Source: Penaeus vannamei
Lineage: Eukaryota > Arthropoda > Malacostraca > Decapoda > Penaeidae
Direction: 5' to 3'
NCBI RefSeq assembly: GCF_042767895.1
Contig: NC_091551.1
Coordinates: forward strand, 52,747,291 to 52,770,398
DNA: 23,108 nucleotides
The notes under the pieces are model-generated. The model was not told the origin of the DNA. It did no database searches and saw nothing but the letters and a program-made list of their open reading frames with translations. The translations under genes were made by a program, and so were the position numbers. Shown one piece after another: positions 9,313 through 19,565 of the stretch. The stretch's first letter is position 1; each line of letters starts with the position of its first letter.

Positions 9313-9490
9313 AATGCCCACCGACAAGGGGGCCGCAGACAGCCCCCCCAAAACGGCAGGAAACAGCGCGAAATATGTAAACAAAGTCGAGACGGCACAC
9401 CTGTCCCTCCTCACGGCTGTATATATTGTTGTCTCTAGGTGCTTCGTTGCGCAAGAATCGCCCAATGCAGAACTGACGTAAGGGTGAAGA
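9313..9490 (+). promoter_or_regulatory. Possible regulatory island: TATA-like, C/EBP-like and CRE-like motifs
   Basis: A CpG-containing unique island. It holds GTATATAT (about 9419), TTGCGCAA (9447-9454, the palindromic core of a C/EBP site) and TGACGTAA (9474-9481, bZIP-type). These are short motifs that could arise by chance; the cluster within 70 bp in otherwise repetitive DNA is the only reason to flag it. Confidence 0.22.
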
Positions 9491-10509
<1,019 letters not shown>

Positions 10510-10920
10510 ACCCAGGGAAAGAAACATAATAATAATAATAAAAATAATAATAACATCAAAAACAATAATAATAATTATTACTATAATAATAAAAAGAAAA
10601 TTAAAGGGGGGATATGAAGAGATGACTGGAGTAATGAAGACGCAGAAGGAGAAGAAACAAGGAAGATAATAAGACAATTTATAAGACAATAAAAGGAATG
10701 CGTAAACAAAGAGGGCAGTAGAATAACAAATAAAATAATAAACACGACAGAACAGAAAGGTTTCCCCACGACGGCAAAATAAACAAACAAACACATACGA
10801 CGCAATACGTAAAAAAAGAGAGACACCCAACCCCCGTGAATAGAAAAAAAGAAAAAAAAAGTATTTCAACATAGAAAAAAAAAATACTTTTGTCTTTTTC
10901 CTTTCGTCTTAAACTTTCCT
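10510..10920. repeat. (AAT)n-like and A-rich low-complexity region
   Basis: AAT/ATA triplets at about 10527-10592, followed by A-rich purine DNA with several A runs (10810-10890). Minus-strand Phe/Ile frames are artefacts. Confidence 0.75.
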
Positions 10921-10959
10921 ATGACTCCTTCCTCCTCCCCGCCTCCCCCTTCTGCTTCT

Positions 10960-11110
10960 GCTTCTGCTTCTCCTGCTGTGGGTTTGGCAAGCGCGCAGAG
11001 CAAGAGCCCTCTGCGGCGGGCGGCTGGCTGGGGTGACGTCATGACCAGCCGGCAGCCGGACGGTGCACGTGTTGCAAAGCCCTTTAGGCGCAGTCGGCTC
11101 CGTCCTCCGC
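10960..11110. promoter_or_regulatory. GC-rich island with perfect CRE and E-box
   Basis: A sharply GC-rich, CpG-containing island in AT-rich surroundings. TGACGTCA at 11034-11041 is the full palindromic CRE bound by CREB/ATF dimers. CACGTG at 11066-11071 is a canonical E-box, within TGCACGTGTTGCA. GC-rich flanks (GGCGGGCGG, GCCGGCAGCCGG) look promoter-like. There is no TATA box, and neither the Arg/Ala minus frame nor the plus frame is a recognised protein. Regulatory role is inference. Confidence 0.4.
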
Positions 11111-11159
11111 AACATTCTGCTTTCATTATGCCTCCAATCAGTAAGGTCGTCGGTCGGAT

Positions 11160-11343
11160 TACCTGTCTGCTTCTGCGTTTGTCTGTTTGTCTGTGAATGT
11201 CTTGTTTCGTCCGTCTTATCGTCTCGGTTTATCTGTGTGTGTCTACCTGTCGGTCTGCCTGTCTGCCTTTTTCTATCTTTGGTCCTGTCTCTGTCAGTAC
11301 CTTTATCTTATTTCATTTCGTGCTTTCTTTGTCTTTTTGTCTG

Positions 11344-11346
<3 letters not shown>
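11160..11346. repeat. CTGT/TTTGTCTG-rich degenerate repeat
   Basis: Imperfect TGTCTGTTTGTCTG and TGCCTGTCTGCC strings grading into the pure CT tract; a decayed tetranucleotide microsatellite. Confidence 0.75.

Positions 11347-11441
<95 letters not shown>
11347..11441. repeat. (CT)47 microsatellite
   Basis: An uninterrupted CT tract of about 95 bases, immediately followed by purine-rich DNA of the complementary type, so intrastrand pairing between the two is possible. Confidence 0.97.
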
Positions 11442-11442
<1 letters not shown>

Positions 11443-11716
11443 ATCTGAAGTAGGAAGGGGGAAGGATGAGAGAGGAAAAGATAGAGACGAAATAAGGAGA
11501 CAGGGATGGACGGGCAGAGGGAGGGAGGCAAGGAGGGAGTGAAGGAAGGAGAGAGCGAGCGAGAGTGAGAGGAGGAGCAAGGATGGAGGGAGGGAGAGAG
11601 GAAGGGAAGGAGGGAGGGAAAGAGGGAGAGACGGAGAGAAAGAGAGAGAACAAAAGACAAGACAAGAAAAAAAAATAGAAAAGAGAATAAACAAGAAAGG
11701 AGAGAGAGAGAGGCCT
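11442..11716. repeat. Purine-rich GGGAGG/GAGA block
   Basis: Irregular G/A-only DNA with GAGGGAGGGAGAGA units and A runs. A short CTCCCT/CT run follows at about 11731-11758. Minus-strand Leu/Ser/Pro frames are artefacts. Confidence 0.85.
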
Positions 11717-11758
11717 GCAAGCAACACTTCCCTCTCCCTCTCCCTCTCTCTCTCTCTC

Positions 11759-11967
11759 GCTCGTGTCCTCGGTTCTGGCGTGGCAACACAGGCCCCTAAC
11801 ACTGTCTGGGGTGTTCACTTGCCTTCGCCATTATTTTTTTTGTGACAGACTTTTTTTCGCATTCTCCCTTTCTTTCGAGACACAATATACCGCGCATAAT
11901 TAATCCCGCGAAACAGAAATAATAAAAAGAATAACGTGCGATACGTGTCATTGTGGAATATTATTTA
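11759..11967. other. Unique linker
   Basis: About 210 bases of mixed-composition DNA, including a TTTTTTTT run near 11835. No gene, RNA or clear regulatory motif supported. Confidence 0.5.
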
Positions 11968-12585
11968 GGAGTAAGGAGGGGAGACGAGGAGGGAGGAGGA
12001 TGGGGAGGGATGGAAGGGGATAGAGAGGGATGGAGGAGATAGAGGGAGATGAGGGAGAAGATAGGAGAGAGAAGGTAGGGGAGGAATGGAAGAGGAAGAG
12101 GAGGGCGAAGACGGAGGAGGGATGGAAGACGAAGACGAGAGATGGGAGAAGAAGAAGAAAGCGAAGGCAAGGGAGGAAAGGAAGGATGGAAGATGAAGAG
12201 AAGAGATGAAAGAGGAAGAGAGGAAGGAAAGGAGGACAAGAAAGGCAGGGGAGGAATGGAAGACGAAGAGGAGAGAGATGAAAGAGGAAGAGGAGGTAGA
12301 TGGGAAAAGGAAGAGGAGGACAAAGGCAGGGGAGGAATGGAAGACGAAGAGAAGAGATGAAGGGAAAAGGAAGAGGAGGACGAAGGCAGGGGATGAATGG
12401 AAGACGAAGAGGAGAGAAGGAAGAGGAAGAGGAAGAGATGGGGGAAGAGAAAGAGGAAGAGGAGGACGAAGGCAGGGGAGAGGAATGGAAGACGAAGAGA
12501 AGAGAAGAAAGAGGAAGAGGAGACAGAGAGCAGGGGACGGATGGAGGGGGGGGGGGAAGAGAAGGAAGAGGATAAAGTCAAGACA
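11968..12585. repeat. Purine minisatellite, 60-87 bp units
   Basis: A G/A-rich array in which AGGCAGGGGAGGAATGGAAG recurs at about 12244, 12325, 12385 and 12472 (spacings 81, 60, 87), separated by GAAGAGGAAGAGGAGG blocks. Older diverged copies lie to the left (from about 12075). Highly charged frames (Glu/Lys/Arg) cover it; frame phase changes between units, so they are not genes. Confidence 0.85.
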
Positions 12586-12665
12586 TAAGAGTATGGAAGA
12601 GCGGATTTCCAAAGCGGATATTACAAGACCAGATCACGACGCCCTGGACGGCTGAGGCGGTCACG
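12586..12665. other. Unique island inside the polypurine tract
   Basis: About 80 bases of mixed sequence interrupting an otherwise purine-only region of about 1.35 kb. It contains a direct repeat of AGCGGAT (about 12600 and 12614) and a GC-rich end. Possibly a remnant of the ancestral single-copy sequence. Confidence 0.5.
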
Positions 12666-13332
12666 AGAAGAAGAAGAAAAAGTCAAATTTAGGGGAAGAA
12701 CAGAGAAGAGGGAAGGAGAAGAAAGGTGAAACAAAGAGGGGTGGAGAGGAGGGGAGGAAGGGAGAATGGAGGGGAAGAGGAGATGGATGGAGGGGAGAGG
12801 AGAGGAAGGAAGGAGGTAGGGGAGGAAGGAGAGAAGGAGAGGGGAGAGAAAGGATGGCAGGGGAGGAGAGAAAAAGGAGGTAGGGGGAAGAAGGGAGAAG
12901 GGAGGGGAAGAGGATGAGGATGGAGGGGGAGGGAGAGAAAGAAGGGAAGGAGGTAGGGGGAGGAAGGGAGAAGGGGAGGGGAAGAGGAGGGATGGAAGGG
13001 GAGAAGGAAAAGGATGAAGGAGGAGAGAAGGAAGGAGGAAGGGAGGGAGGTGGGAGGAGAGAGAAGAGAAAGGAGAGTGAAGGAGCAAAACGTGACAAGG
13101 AAAATGAGGGAGGATAGGGAGCGAAAAGGAATGACAGGGAAGGAGGAAGAATGAGGAGACTGAAGAAAATAATAAGAGAGAGAAGAGAAGAGAAAGAGAG
13201 GCTGAGAGATAAGAACAGTGAAGGAAGAGGAAGAGAGAGAGAAAAAAAAACGCAGAGGATGACGAGAGGGAGGGAGGAAAAAATGAAAAGAAGATAGGAT
13301 GACGAAGGGGAAGGGAGATAGACGAGAAGAGG
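12666..13332. repeat. Polypurine block with GGAGGTAGGGG units
   Basis: G/A-only for about 650 bases. GGAAGGAGGTAGGGGAGGAAGG-like units recur irregularly to about 13050, then GAGAGAAGAGAAAGAG-type DNA. Mirror-symmetric purine runs give triplex (H-DNA) potential. Minus-strand Ser/Pro/Leu frames of several hundred codons run through here and are artefacts. Confidence 0.88.
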
Positions 13333-13349
13333 CATGGAAAAAAACAAGA

Positions 13350-13515
13350 AAACACACACACATCCACACACACACATCCACACACACACACACACCCACA
13401 CACACACACACCCCCACACACACACACATCCCCCCCCCCCACACACACACATCCCCCCCACACACACACACATCCCCCCCCCCCCACACACACACATCCC
13501 CCCCCACACACACAC
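13350..13515. repeat. (CA)n plus alternating ACACACACAT/C-run minisatellite
   Basis: CA repeats to about 13425, then four to five units of ACACACACACAT followed by 7-14 C. Unit length varies only through the C run (about 20-30 bp). It combines Z-prone CA and G-quadruplex-prone G runs on the minus strand. Confidence 0.92.
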
Positions 13516-13640
13516 GCACCAAAACACCACAAAGCTTTCCGAGAGACGAGAGAAGTTGCCGGCGATGCCTCGTGCGAGAGACTGATGTTGTCTCCCCCAT
13601 TTCGCCGCCGCCGCAACACGCTGCTGACATCCCCACCCGT
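13516..13640. other. Unique CpG-containing island
   Basis: About 125 bases of mixed GC-rich sequence between two G/C-run arrays, with CGCCGCCGCCGC at about 13602. Both strands are open, but no domain is recognisable. Possibly ancestral single-copy DNA. Confidence 0.45.
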
Positions 13641-14250
13641 CTCGCGTGGGGCGTGGGGCGTAGGGTGTGGGGCGTGGGGTGAGGGGGTGAGGGTGTGGGG
13701 TGGGGTGTGGGGTGTAGGGTGGACGTAGGGTGTGGGGTGAGGGGGTGGGGTGTAGGGTGTGATGTGGGGTGTAGGGTGTGATGTGGGGTGTAGGGTGGAC
13801 GTAGGGTGTGGGGTGAGGGGGTGGTGTAGGGGTGATGTGGGGGTGGGGTGTAGGGTGTGATGTGGGGTGTGGGGTGTAGGGTGTGGGATGTGAAGAATGG
13901 TGTGTGGTGTGGGGGGGGCGTAGGGTATGGGTGGAGTGTAGGGTGTGGTGTGGGGTGTGGGGTGTGGGGATGGCTTGTAGGGTGTGGGATGTGAAGAGTG
14001 GTGTGTGGTGTGTGGGTGGGTGGGGTGTAGGGTGTGGGGTGGGGGTGGGGGGTTGGCTTGTAGGGTGTGGGATGTGAAGAAGTGGTGTGTGGGGGTGGGG
14101 TGTGGGGTGTAGGGTGGTGGGTGGGGTGTGGGGTGTGGGGGGGTGTAGGGTGTGGGATGTGAAGAGTGGTGTGTGGTGTGTGGGGGGTGGGGTGTAGGGT
14201 GTAGGGTGTGGGCGTGGAGTGTGGGGTGTGGGGGGTGGGGCGTAGGTATA
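13641..14250. repeat. G/T-rich array with higher-order 83-101 bp units
   Basis: The basic unit is GTGTGGGGTGTAGG with variants. A higher-order layer is marked by GGGATGTGAAGA(G)TGGTGTG at 13885, 13986, 14069 and 14154 (spacings 101, 83, 85); an earlier sub-array carries TAGGGTGGACGTAGGGTGTG twice (about 13729 and 13791). Almost every unit has runs of three or four G separated by one to three bases, a very dense quadruplex signature on the plus strand. It is not an arthropod telomere: TTAGG is absent. His/Pro/Thr minus-strand frames are artefacts. Confidence 0.93.
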
Positions 14251-14327
14251 CGAAACAGCGTGTAGGGCTTCGCGTGTACAATGTATGGTGATTTGAATGG
14301 ATAGATTCTGTTTCGAGGGGTATACAT

Positions 14328-14555
14328 TCACTCTCCCTCCCTCCCTCTCTCTCTCTCTTTCTTTCCCTCTCCCCATCCTCCTTCTCCCTCCCTCCCTCTC
14401 TCCCCCTCTCCTTCTCCCTCTCCCCTCCCCTCTCTCCCTCCCTCTCCTTCTCTCTCTCCCTCTCCCCCTCTCTCTCCATCCTCCTTCTCCCTCTCTCCCT
14501 CCCTCCCTCTCCCCCTCTCTCCCCATCCTCCTCCTCCCTCTCTCGCCCAGCAAAT
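14328..14555. repeat. CT-rich CTCCCT block
   Basis: Pyrimidine-only DNA with CTCCCTCCCTCTC and CCCATCCTCCTTCTCCCTC phrases, the latter at about 14372, 14476 and 14522 (about 104 and 46 bp apart). Bases 14251-14327 before it are a unique linker. Confidence 0.88.
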
Positions 14556-14770
14556 AACAAAACGAGTAACGAGTATTCGAATAACAAGAATAACACGTCG
14601 AGAACTGTAGCACAAACACGCCCATTTGCCGAGTCACGCCCCGAGACAGCCTTCGCATCGCCCGGACAAAAGATTCGTCTAGTTCAAAAAAACGGACAGA
14701 GAAAATAAATAATGCGATAAAGATGGGAATATAATAACAGAGATGAAAAGCAATGGCAAAATAAAAAGTT
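14556..14770. other. Unique linker
   Basis: About 215 bases of mixed sequence with ACGAGTA twice (about 14560 and 14568). The minus strand is open through it, but only as part of a much longer low-complexity frame; no domain recognised. Confidence 0.45.
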
Positions 14771-14895
14771 GGAGGGAGGGAGAGGGAGGGAGGGAGGGAG
14801 GGAGGAAGGAAGGAAGGAAGGAAGGAAGGGAGGGAGGGAGGGAGGGAGAGGGAGAGGGAGAGGGAGAGGGCGAGGGAGAGAGAGAGAGAGAGAAA
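14771..14895. repeat. (GGGA)n/(GGAA)n purine repeat
   Basis: GGGA tetramers, then seven GGAA/GAAG tetramers (about 14804-14828), then GGGA, GGGAGA hexamers and GA dinucleotides, another stepwise compound microsatellite. Confidence 0.93.
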
Positions 14896-15479
14896 GAGAT
14901 TCATAAATGAATAAATTACCAGACAGATGGAAAACAACGTCAAAAATAACATAATAAGAAAACTGAACGCAGAGAAAAAAACGGCAAAGAAAAGGAAACT
15001 ATAAAGCAAAAACAAAAACAACAAAACGAAATAAAGAAGAACAAAATAAATAGAAAACGACAAAAAACAACACAACCACAAAGAGAATAATGTGAGAAAG
15101 GATACGACAAAGATTTATTGAAAACCGTGACATAGAACAACTAAGAGAGAGAAAAAGAAAGAGAAAAAAAACGTCAAAAATGTGGAAAAAGAGATAACAC
15201 AAACAAGAGAAAACCATAACAAAGATAAAAAAGAAAAGAAATAAAACGCAACTAAGAGAAAACGATAACAATAAAAAGAACACGGTAAAAAAAATAACAA
15301 AAGAACACCGAAAAGAGAACAGACCTAAGAGAAAAACCATAACAAAGAAAGAAACAAGACAAAAAGAAAGAAAAAACACAGAAAAGAACAAAACCAAAAA
15401 AGAAAACCACAACAAAAAGAAAAAGAACGAACAAAAAATAAAACAGAAAAAACAAAAACCCAAAGAAAACCCGCAACAA
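14896..15479. repeat. A-rich diverged tandem region
   Basis: Plus strand is A-dominated with almost no T. Phrases such as AAGAGAAAA(C)CATAACAAAG (about 15207 and 15330) and CTAAGAGAAAA (about 15250, 15324) are old, diverged relatives of the ordered array that follows. Phe/Leu/Ser minus-strand frames are artefacts of T-rich complement. Confidence 0.7.
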
Positions 15480-15950
15480 AGGAAAAAGAAAACAGACGAA
15501 ACGAGAAAGAAAAAGAAAGAAAGAAAACCTTAACAATAAAAAAGGAAAACGAAAAAAGAATCACACACAAAAAACACAACAAACAATAAAGAAAACAGAC
15601 CAAACGAGAAACAAAAAGAAAGAAAACCATAAAAAAATAAATAGATACAAACAAAACATATAATAGAGAAAACAGACGAAATGAGAAAGAAAAAGAAAGA
15701 AAGAAAACCATAAAAAATAAATAGAAAAAAACAAAACATAGAATAAAGAAAACAGACGAAATGAGAAAGAAAAAGAAAGAAAAACATAAAAAAAATTAAA
15801 TAGATAAAAACACAACAAAGCAAAAAGAAAACAGACGAAATGAGAAAGAAAAAGAAAGAAAGAAAACCATAAAAAAATAAATAGATAAAAACACAACAAA
15901 GCAAAAAGAAAACAGACGAAACGAGAAAGAAAAAGAAAGAAAGAAACCCA
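15480..15950. repeat. About 80-bp A-rich minisatellite, 6 copies
   Basis: AACAGAC marks each unit at 15491, 15594, 15671, 15751, 15830 and 15911 (spacings 103, 77, 80, 79, 81). Each unit runs AAAACAGACGAAATGAGAAA, then a GAAAG-rich stretch, then CATAAAAAATAAATAGA and a CAACAAAG-type end. The two right-hand units are nearly identical, and divergence grows to the left. Confidence 0.93.
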
Positions 15951-16020
15951 TCCACGGCCGAGGCAAGGTAATGCGTCTGCCATTTCCAGTTCGCCCGAGA
16001 GGACACTGTTCGTGGAATCG
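15951..16020. other. Unique island
   Basis: About 70 bases of mixed GC-balanced sequence between an A-rich array and a purine block, including GGCCGAGGCAAGGTAATG. No gene is supported. Of interest only as a single-copy anchor for mapping. Confidence 0.5.
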
Positions 16021-16770
16021 CAGGGGGGGGGGAGGGAGGGAGGGGGAAAAGAGAGGGGAAGAGGGGAAGGAAGGGAGGGAGGGAGGGTGAGTAGGGGAGA
16101 AAGAGAGAAAGGGAGAGGGGGAAGGAAGGAAGGGAGGGAGGGAGGGAGGGAAAGAGGGGAAAAGAGAGGGGGAGAAGGGGGAAGGAAGGGAGGGAGGGGG
16201 AAAAGAGAGAGGGAGAGGGGGAAGGAAGGGGAGGGTGGGAGGGAGGGGGAAAAGAGAGAGGGAGGGAGGGAGAGGGGAGAGGGAGAAGAGGAGTGAGGTG
16301 AGGGAGGAGGGAAAAGAGAGAGGGAGAGGGAGGGAGTGAGGGAGGGAGGGGGAAAAGAGAGAGGGAGAGGGAGGGAGGGAGGGAGGGGAGGGAGGGAAGG
16401 AAGGGAGGGGGAGGGGGAGAGGGGGAAGCGAAGGGAGGGAGGGAAAGGGGGAGGGAGGGGGAAAAGAGAGGGGGAGAGGGGGAAGGAAGGGAGGGTGGGG
16501 GAAGGAAGGGAGGGTGGGGGAAAAGAGAGAGGAGAGAGGTGGAAGGAAGGGAGGGAGGGTGGAAGGGAGAGGGAGGGAGGGAAAGGGGGGGAAAATAGAG
16601 AGGGTGAGGGGGAAAAGAGTGGGAGAGGGTGAAGGAGGGAGAAGGGAGGGAGGAGGGAGGGAGGGAGGGAAAGAAGGGGAAAAGAGAGAGGGAGGGAGAG
16701 AGAAGGGGGAAGGGTAAAGGGTGAGGGAGGAGGAGGAAGCAGGGAGAGAGACAAGAGAGAAAGAAGAAAG
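16021..16770. repeat. Polypurine block, GGGAGG/GGGGAAAAGAGAG repeats
   Basis: Purine DNA over 750 bases with very few T interruptions. GGGGAAAAGAGAGAGGGAGA-like phrases recur irregularly (about every 40-60 bp) between GGGAGGGAGG tetramer runs. Mirror symmetry and G runs give both triplex and quadruplex potential. Pro/Ser/Leu minus-strand frames of 400-600 codons are artefacts. Confidence 0.9.
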
Positions 16771-16879
<109 letters not shown>

Positions 16880-16934
16880 CCGTCGGGGATGTCTTGTCGT
16901 GTCATGCGAGCCTCCTTCCCACCGTTAGATGCTG

Positions 16935-16936
<2 letters not shown>

Positions 16937-17000
<64 letters not shown>
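16937..17000. repeat. (AT)32 microsatellite
   Basis: 64 bases of perfect AT dinucleotide, self-complementary and able to extrude as a cruciform. A 60-base unique island (16876-16936) separates it from the GA tract. Confidence 0.98.
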
Positions 17001-17004
<4 letters not shown>

Positions 17005-17280
17005 TCTCGAATTTTGTTTTGTTTCGTTTTCCAATTTTATTTCTCCTATTTTCTTCTTATTCCTTTCCGCCTTCTCAAATATTCTCCATCTCTCGTTCTT
17101 CTCCTTCTTCTTCTTCTTGTCCTTGTCCTTCTCCTCCTCCTCTTCCTTCTCCGACGCTCGAGGGCGTGGGAGTGTGGGCGGAGGGGCGTGGGTGGGTGGG
17201 CGGGAGGACGAGGCAAAGGGAGGTGGGCGTGAGGGCGTGGGAGAGTGCAAGGGGAAGTGGCAATGCTGATTTAGGTGGTG
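17001..17280. other. T/C-rich then G-rich spacer
   Basis: Pyrimidine-rich with CTT/CTC triplets to about 17150, then a G-rich mixed stretch (GGGCGTGG recurring near 17163, 17185, 17225 and 17235). No gene supported. Confidence 0.55.
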
Positions 17281-17600
17281 TGGAGGGAGGGAGGGAGGAA
17301 GGAGAGAGGGAGGGAGGGAGGGAGGAAGGGAGAGGGAGAGAGGGAGGGAGGGAGGGAGTGGAGTGAAGGGAGGGAGAGGGAGAGAGGGAGGGAGAGAGGG
17401 AGGGAGGGAGGGAGGGGAGAGAGGGAGGGAGAAAGGAAGAGGGAGGGGGAGGGGAAAAGGAAAAGGGGGGGGGGAAGAAGAAGGGCAGTGAAGGAAAGAG
17501 AGAGAGGGGAGAAGGGGAGGGGGAGGGAGGAGAGAAGAGGGGAAACGAAGAAGGACAGTGGGGGAATAGAAGAGAGGGGAGGGGGAGGGGGAGGGCAGAC
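17281..17600. repeat. Purine GGGAGG repeat block
   Basis: GGGA tetramer-based purine DNA with GAGAGGGAGGGAGGGAGG phrases, decaying rightward to irregular G/A sequence with a G run near 17465. Confidence 0.88.
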
Positions 17601-18244
17601 AGGAACCCACTCCTGCTCCCCCACAACACTACACACACACACGTCAGTAAAGTCTCAAACCTTTCTTAGGCAACTTACACTGACCTTCTCCATCCAAATC
17701 TCTCTCGGGGGACTTCTTATGACCTCGAGTTCCTAACGCAATGCAACTTACATAAAAAAGGCAAAAATATTGATGATGGTGACATGAAAAAAAATAAATG
17801 GTACCATGTTCAACTCTCATCAATAATAATGATAATAATAACGCCGATACGATTAATCATGCTAATACTGCTAATAATGACAGCCATAACAATAATAGCA
17901 AATTCATAAATAACGACAGACTGACGAATAAAAACTCAAATCAATACTCAAGACACGCAAAAAAATAATAATAATAAAATAAATAAATAATACCATAATA
18001 ATAATAAAAATAGATAAATAATAATAATCTAAAAAAAATTCCTCTACGTTGGCACATCGAGATTCCTTTCAAAAATCCCCCTAAAGGACAGCCACGCCTG
18101 CGCTCAAGGCATTTCCAGTAGGACCCTCATCCTGCTACGATAGGAATCCTGAACTTATCCTGACAGGAAGCTGCATGGTTAGCATCCTGTACACTTAGCC
18201 TGGTCGTTAATCTTTTATCCTGTTCAGAATCCTAGTTTTCCTGA
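17601..18244. other. Unique segment with (AAT)n patches and ATCCTG cluster
   Basis: Unique DNA with a short CA run (about 17630), AATAAT/GATAAT triplets at about 17820-17890 and 17965-18028, then a mixed stretch where ATCCTG occurs at 18129, 18146, 18157, 18184 and 18217, with ATCCTA at 18229. No coding or RNA feature supported. Confidence 0.55.
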
Positions 18245-18500
18245 TTTCCAGTACTAATATTCCCTAAACAGCCTTATGCCTTCTTTTATAATTATTTTAA
18301 AGCACTTATGGTCAATATCTTTCCCTTATTTCTACTTTATACTAATACTACTTTAACACCCGCTATGCCTTTTCATCTGATTCTGCACCACTTACCCTAA
18401 ACACCTTCCCCTATTTTCTACTTTACACACATACTCCCTAACCATCCCTTATGCATTCTTTATCGACCATTATTCCCCTTATCTCATCCTACCATCGCTT
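18245..18500. repeat. Degenerate 86-89 bp tandem repeat, 2.5-3 copies
   Basis: TATGCC/TATGCA marks positions 18275, 18364 and 18450, and TTTCTACTTTA marks 18329 and 18415. Each unit also has CACTTA and a TAACA/CTAAC string before TATGC. Moderately diverged. C/T-rich DNA with TCCTC repeats follows to 18655. Confidence 0.7.
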
Positions 18501-18655
18501 AAGCCTTCACCCTTCCCCTCCTTTTCCCCCATTCCACCCTCACTCCCTCATATCACACCCTCACGCTTATAAGGAACCTACTTATTCTTGGTATTTCCTA
18601 TCTTTCCCCCTCTTCTCCTCTCCTCTCCTCTCCTCCTCCCCTCTTCCCCGTCCCG

Positions 18656-19040
18656 CCAGTGAGAAAATAAGAGAAAACAGATGGAATAAACGAGCAGGTG
18701 CAACGCAATGTGATATAAGAGAGATATTTAAACAATAAAGGACAACTATTATCCGCTACGTGAAAAGAACACGTGGGTTTACTGGGGGTGAGAGGGGGGG
18801 GGTGAGATACCCCTCGGTGAGAATAGTGAGGACGTCTAGACACTGAAGGTACAGGAAATGCCTTTGTCGCAATCGCTACCATTTACAACCATTTCTTTTT
18901 ACGTAATAGAAAATTTCAAGACGACAGGTTGTTTATTATTTTATGGATATCATTCGCTACAGAACAGACAGAGTAAAAATGGGAGAAGTATAAAAAATTG
19001 TAACCCTGATGAAGATGAGTCGACATAAAACGGACGTACT
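18656..19040. other. Unique segment with possible decayed hammerhead-like motif
   Basis: Mixed unique DNA with a G run (about 18795). At 19006-19039 it contains CTGATGAAGATG, then CAT and AAAAC, resembling the hammerhead ribozyme core order CUGAUGA / stem II / GAAAC, with GATG and CAT able to form a short stem but the G of GAAA missing. Such motifs are known from Penelope-like elements and retrozymes. No associated reverse transcriptase is seen. Weak. Confidence 0.3.

Positions 19041-19565
<525 letters not shown>

Noticed and set aside
13641..14250. Interstitial telomere repeat
   Set aside because: Units are GGGTGTAGGG/GTGTGGGG types. The arthropod TTAGG or vertebrate TTAGGG repeat is not present in tandem.
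12621..15081. Minus-strand open frames of 568, 635 and 806 codons
   Set aside because: They run across G/T minisatellite and polypurine blocks and are made of Pro/Ser/Leu, His/Pro/Thr and Arg/Gly/Glu low complexity. Three overlapping frames are open at once, as expected from stop-poor repeats.
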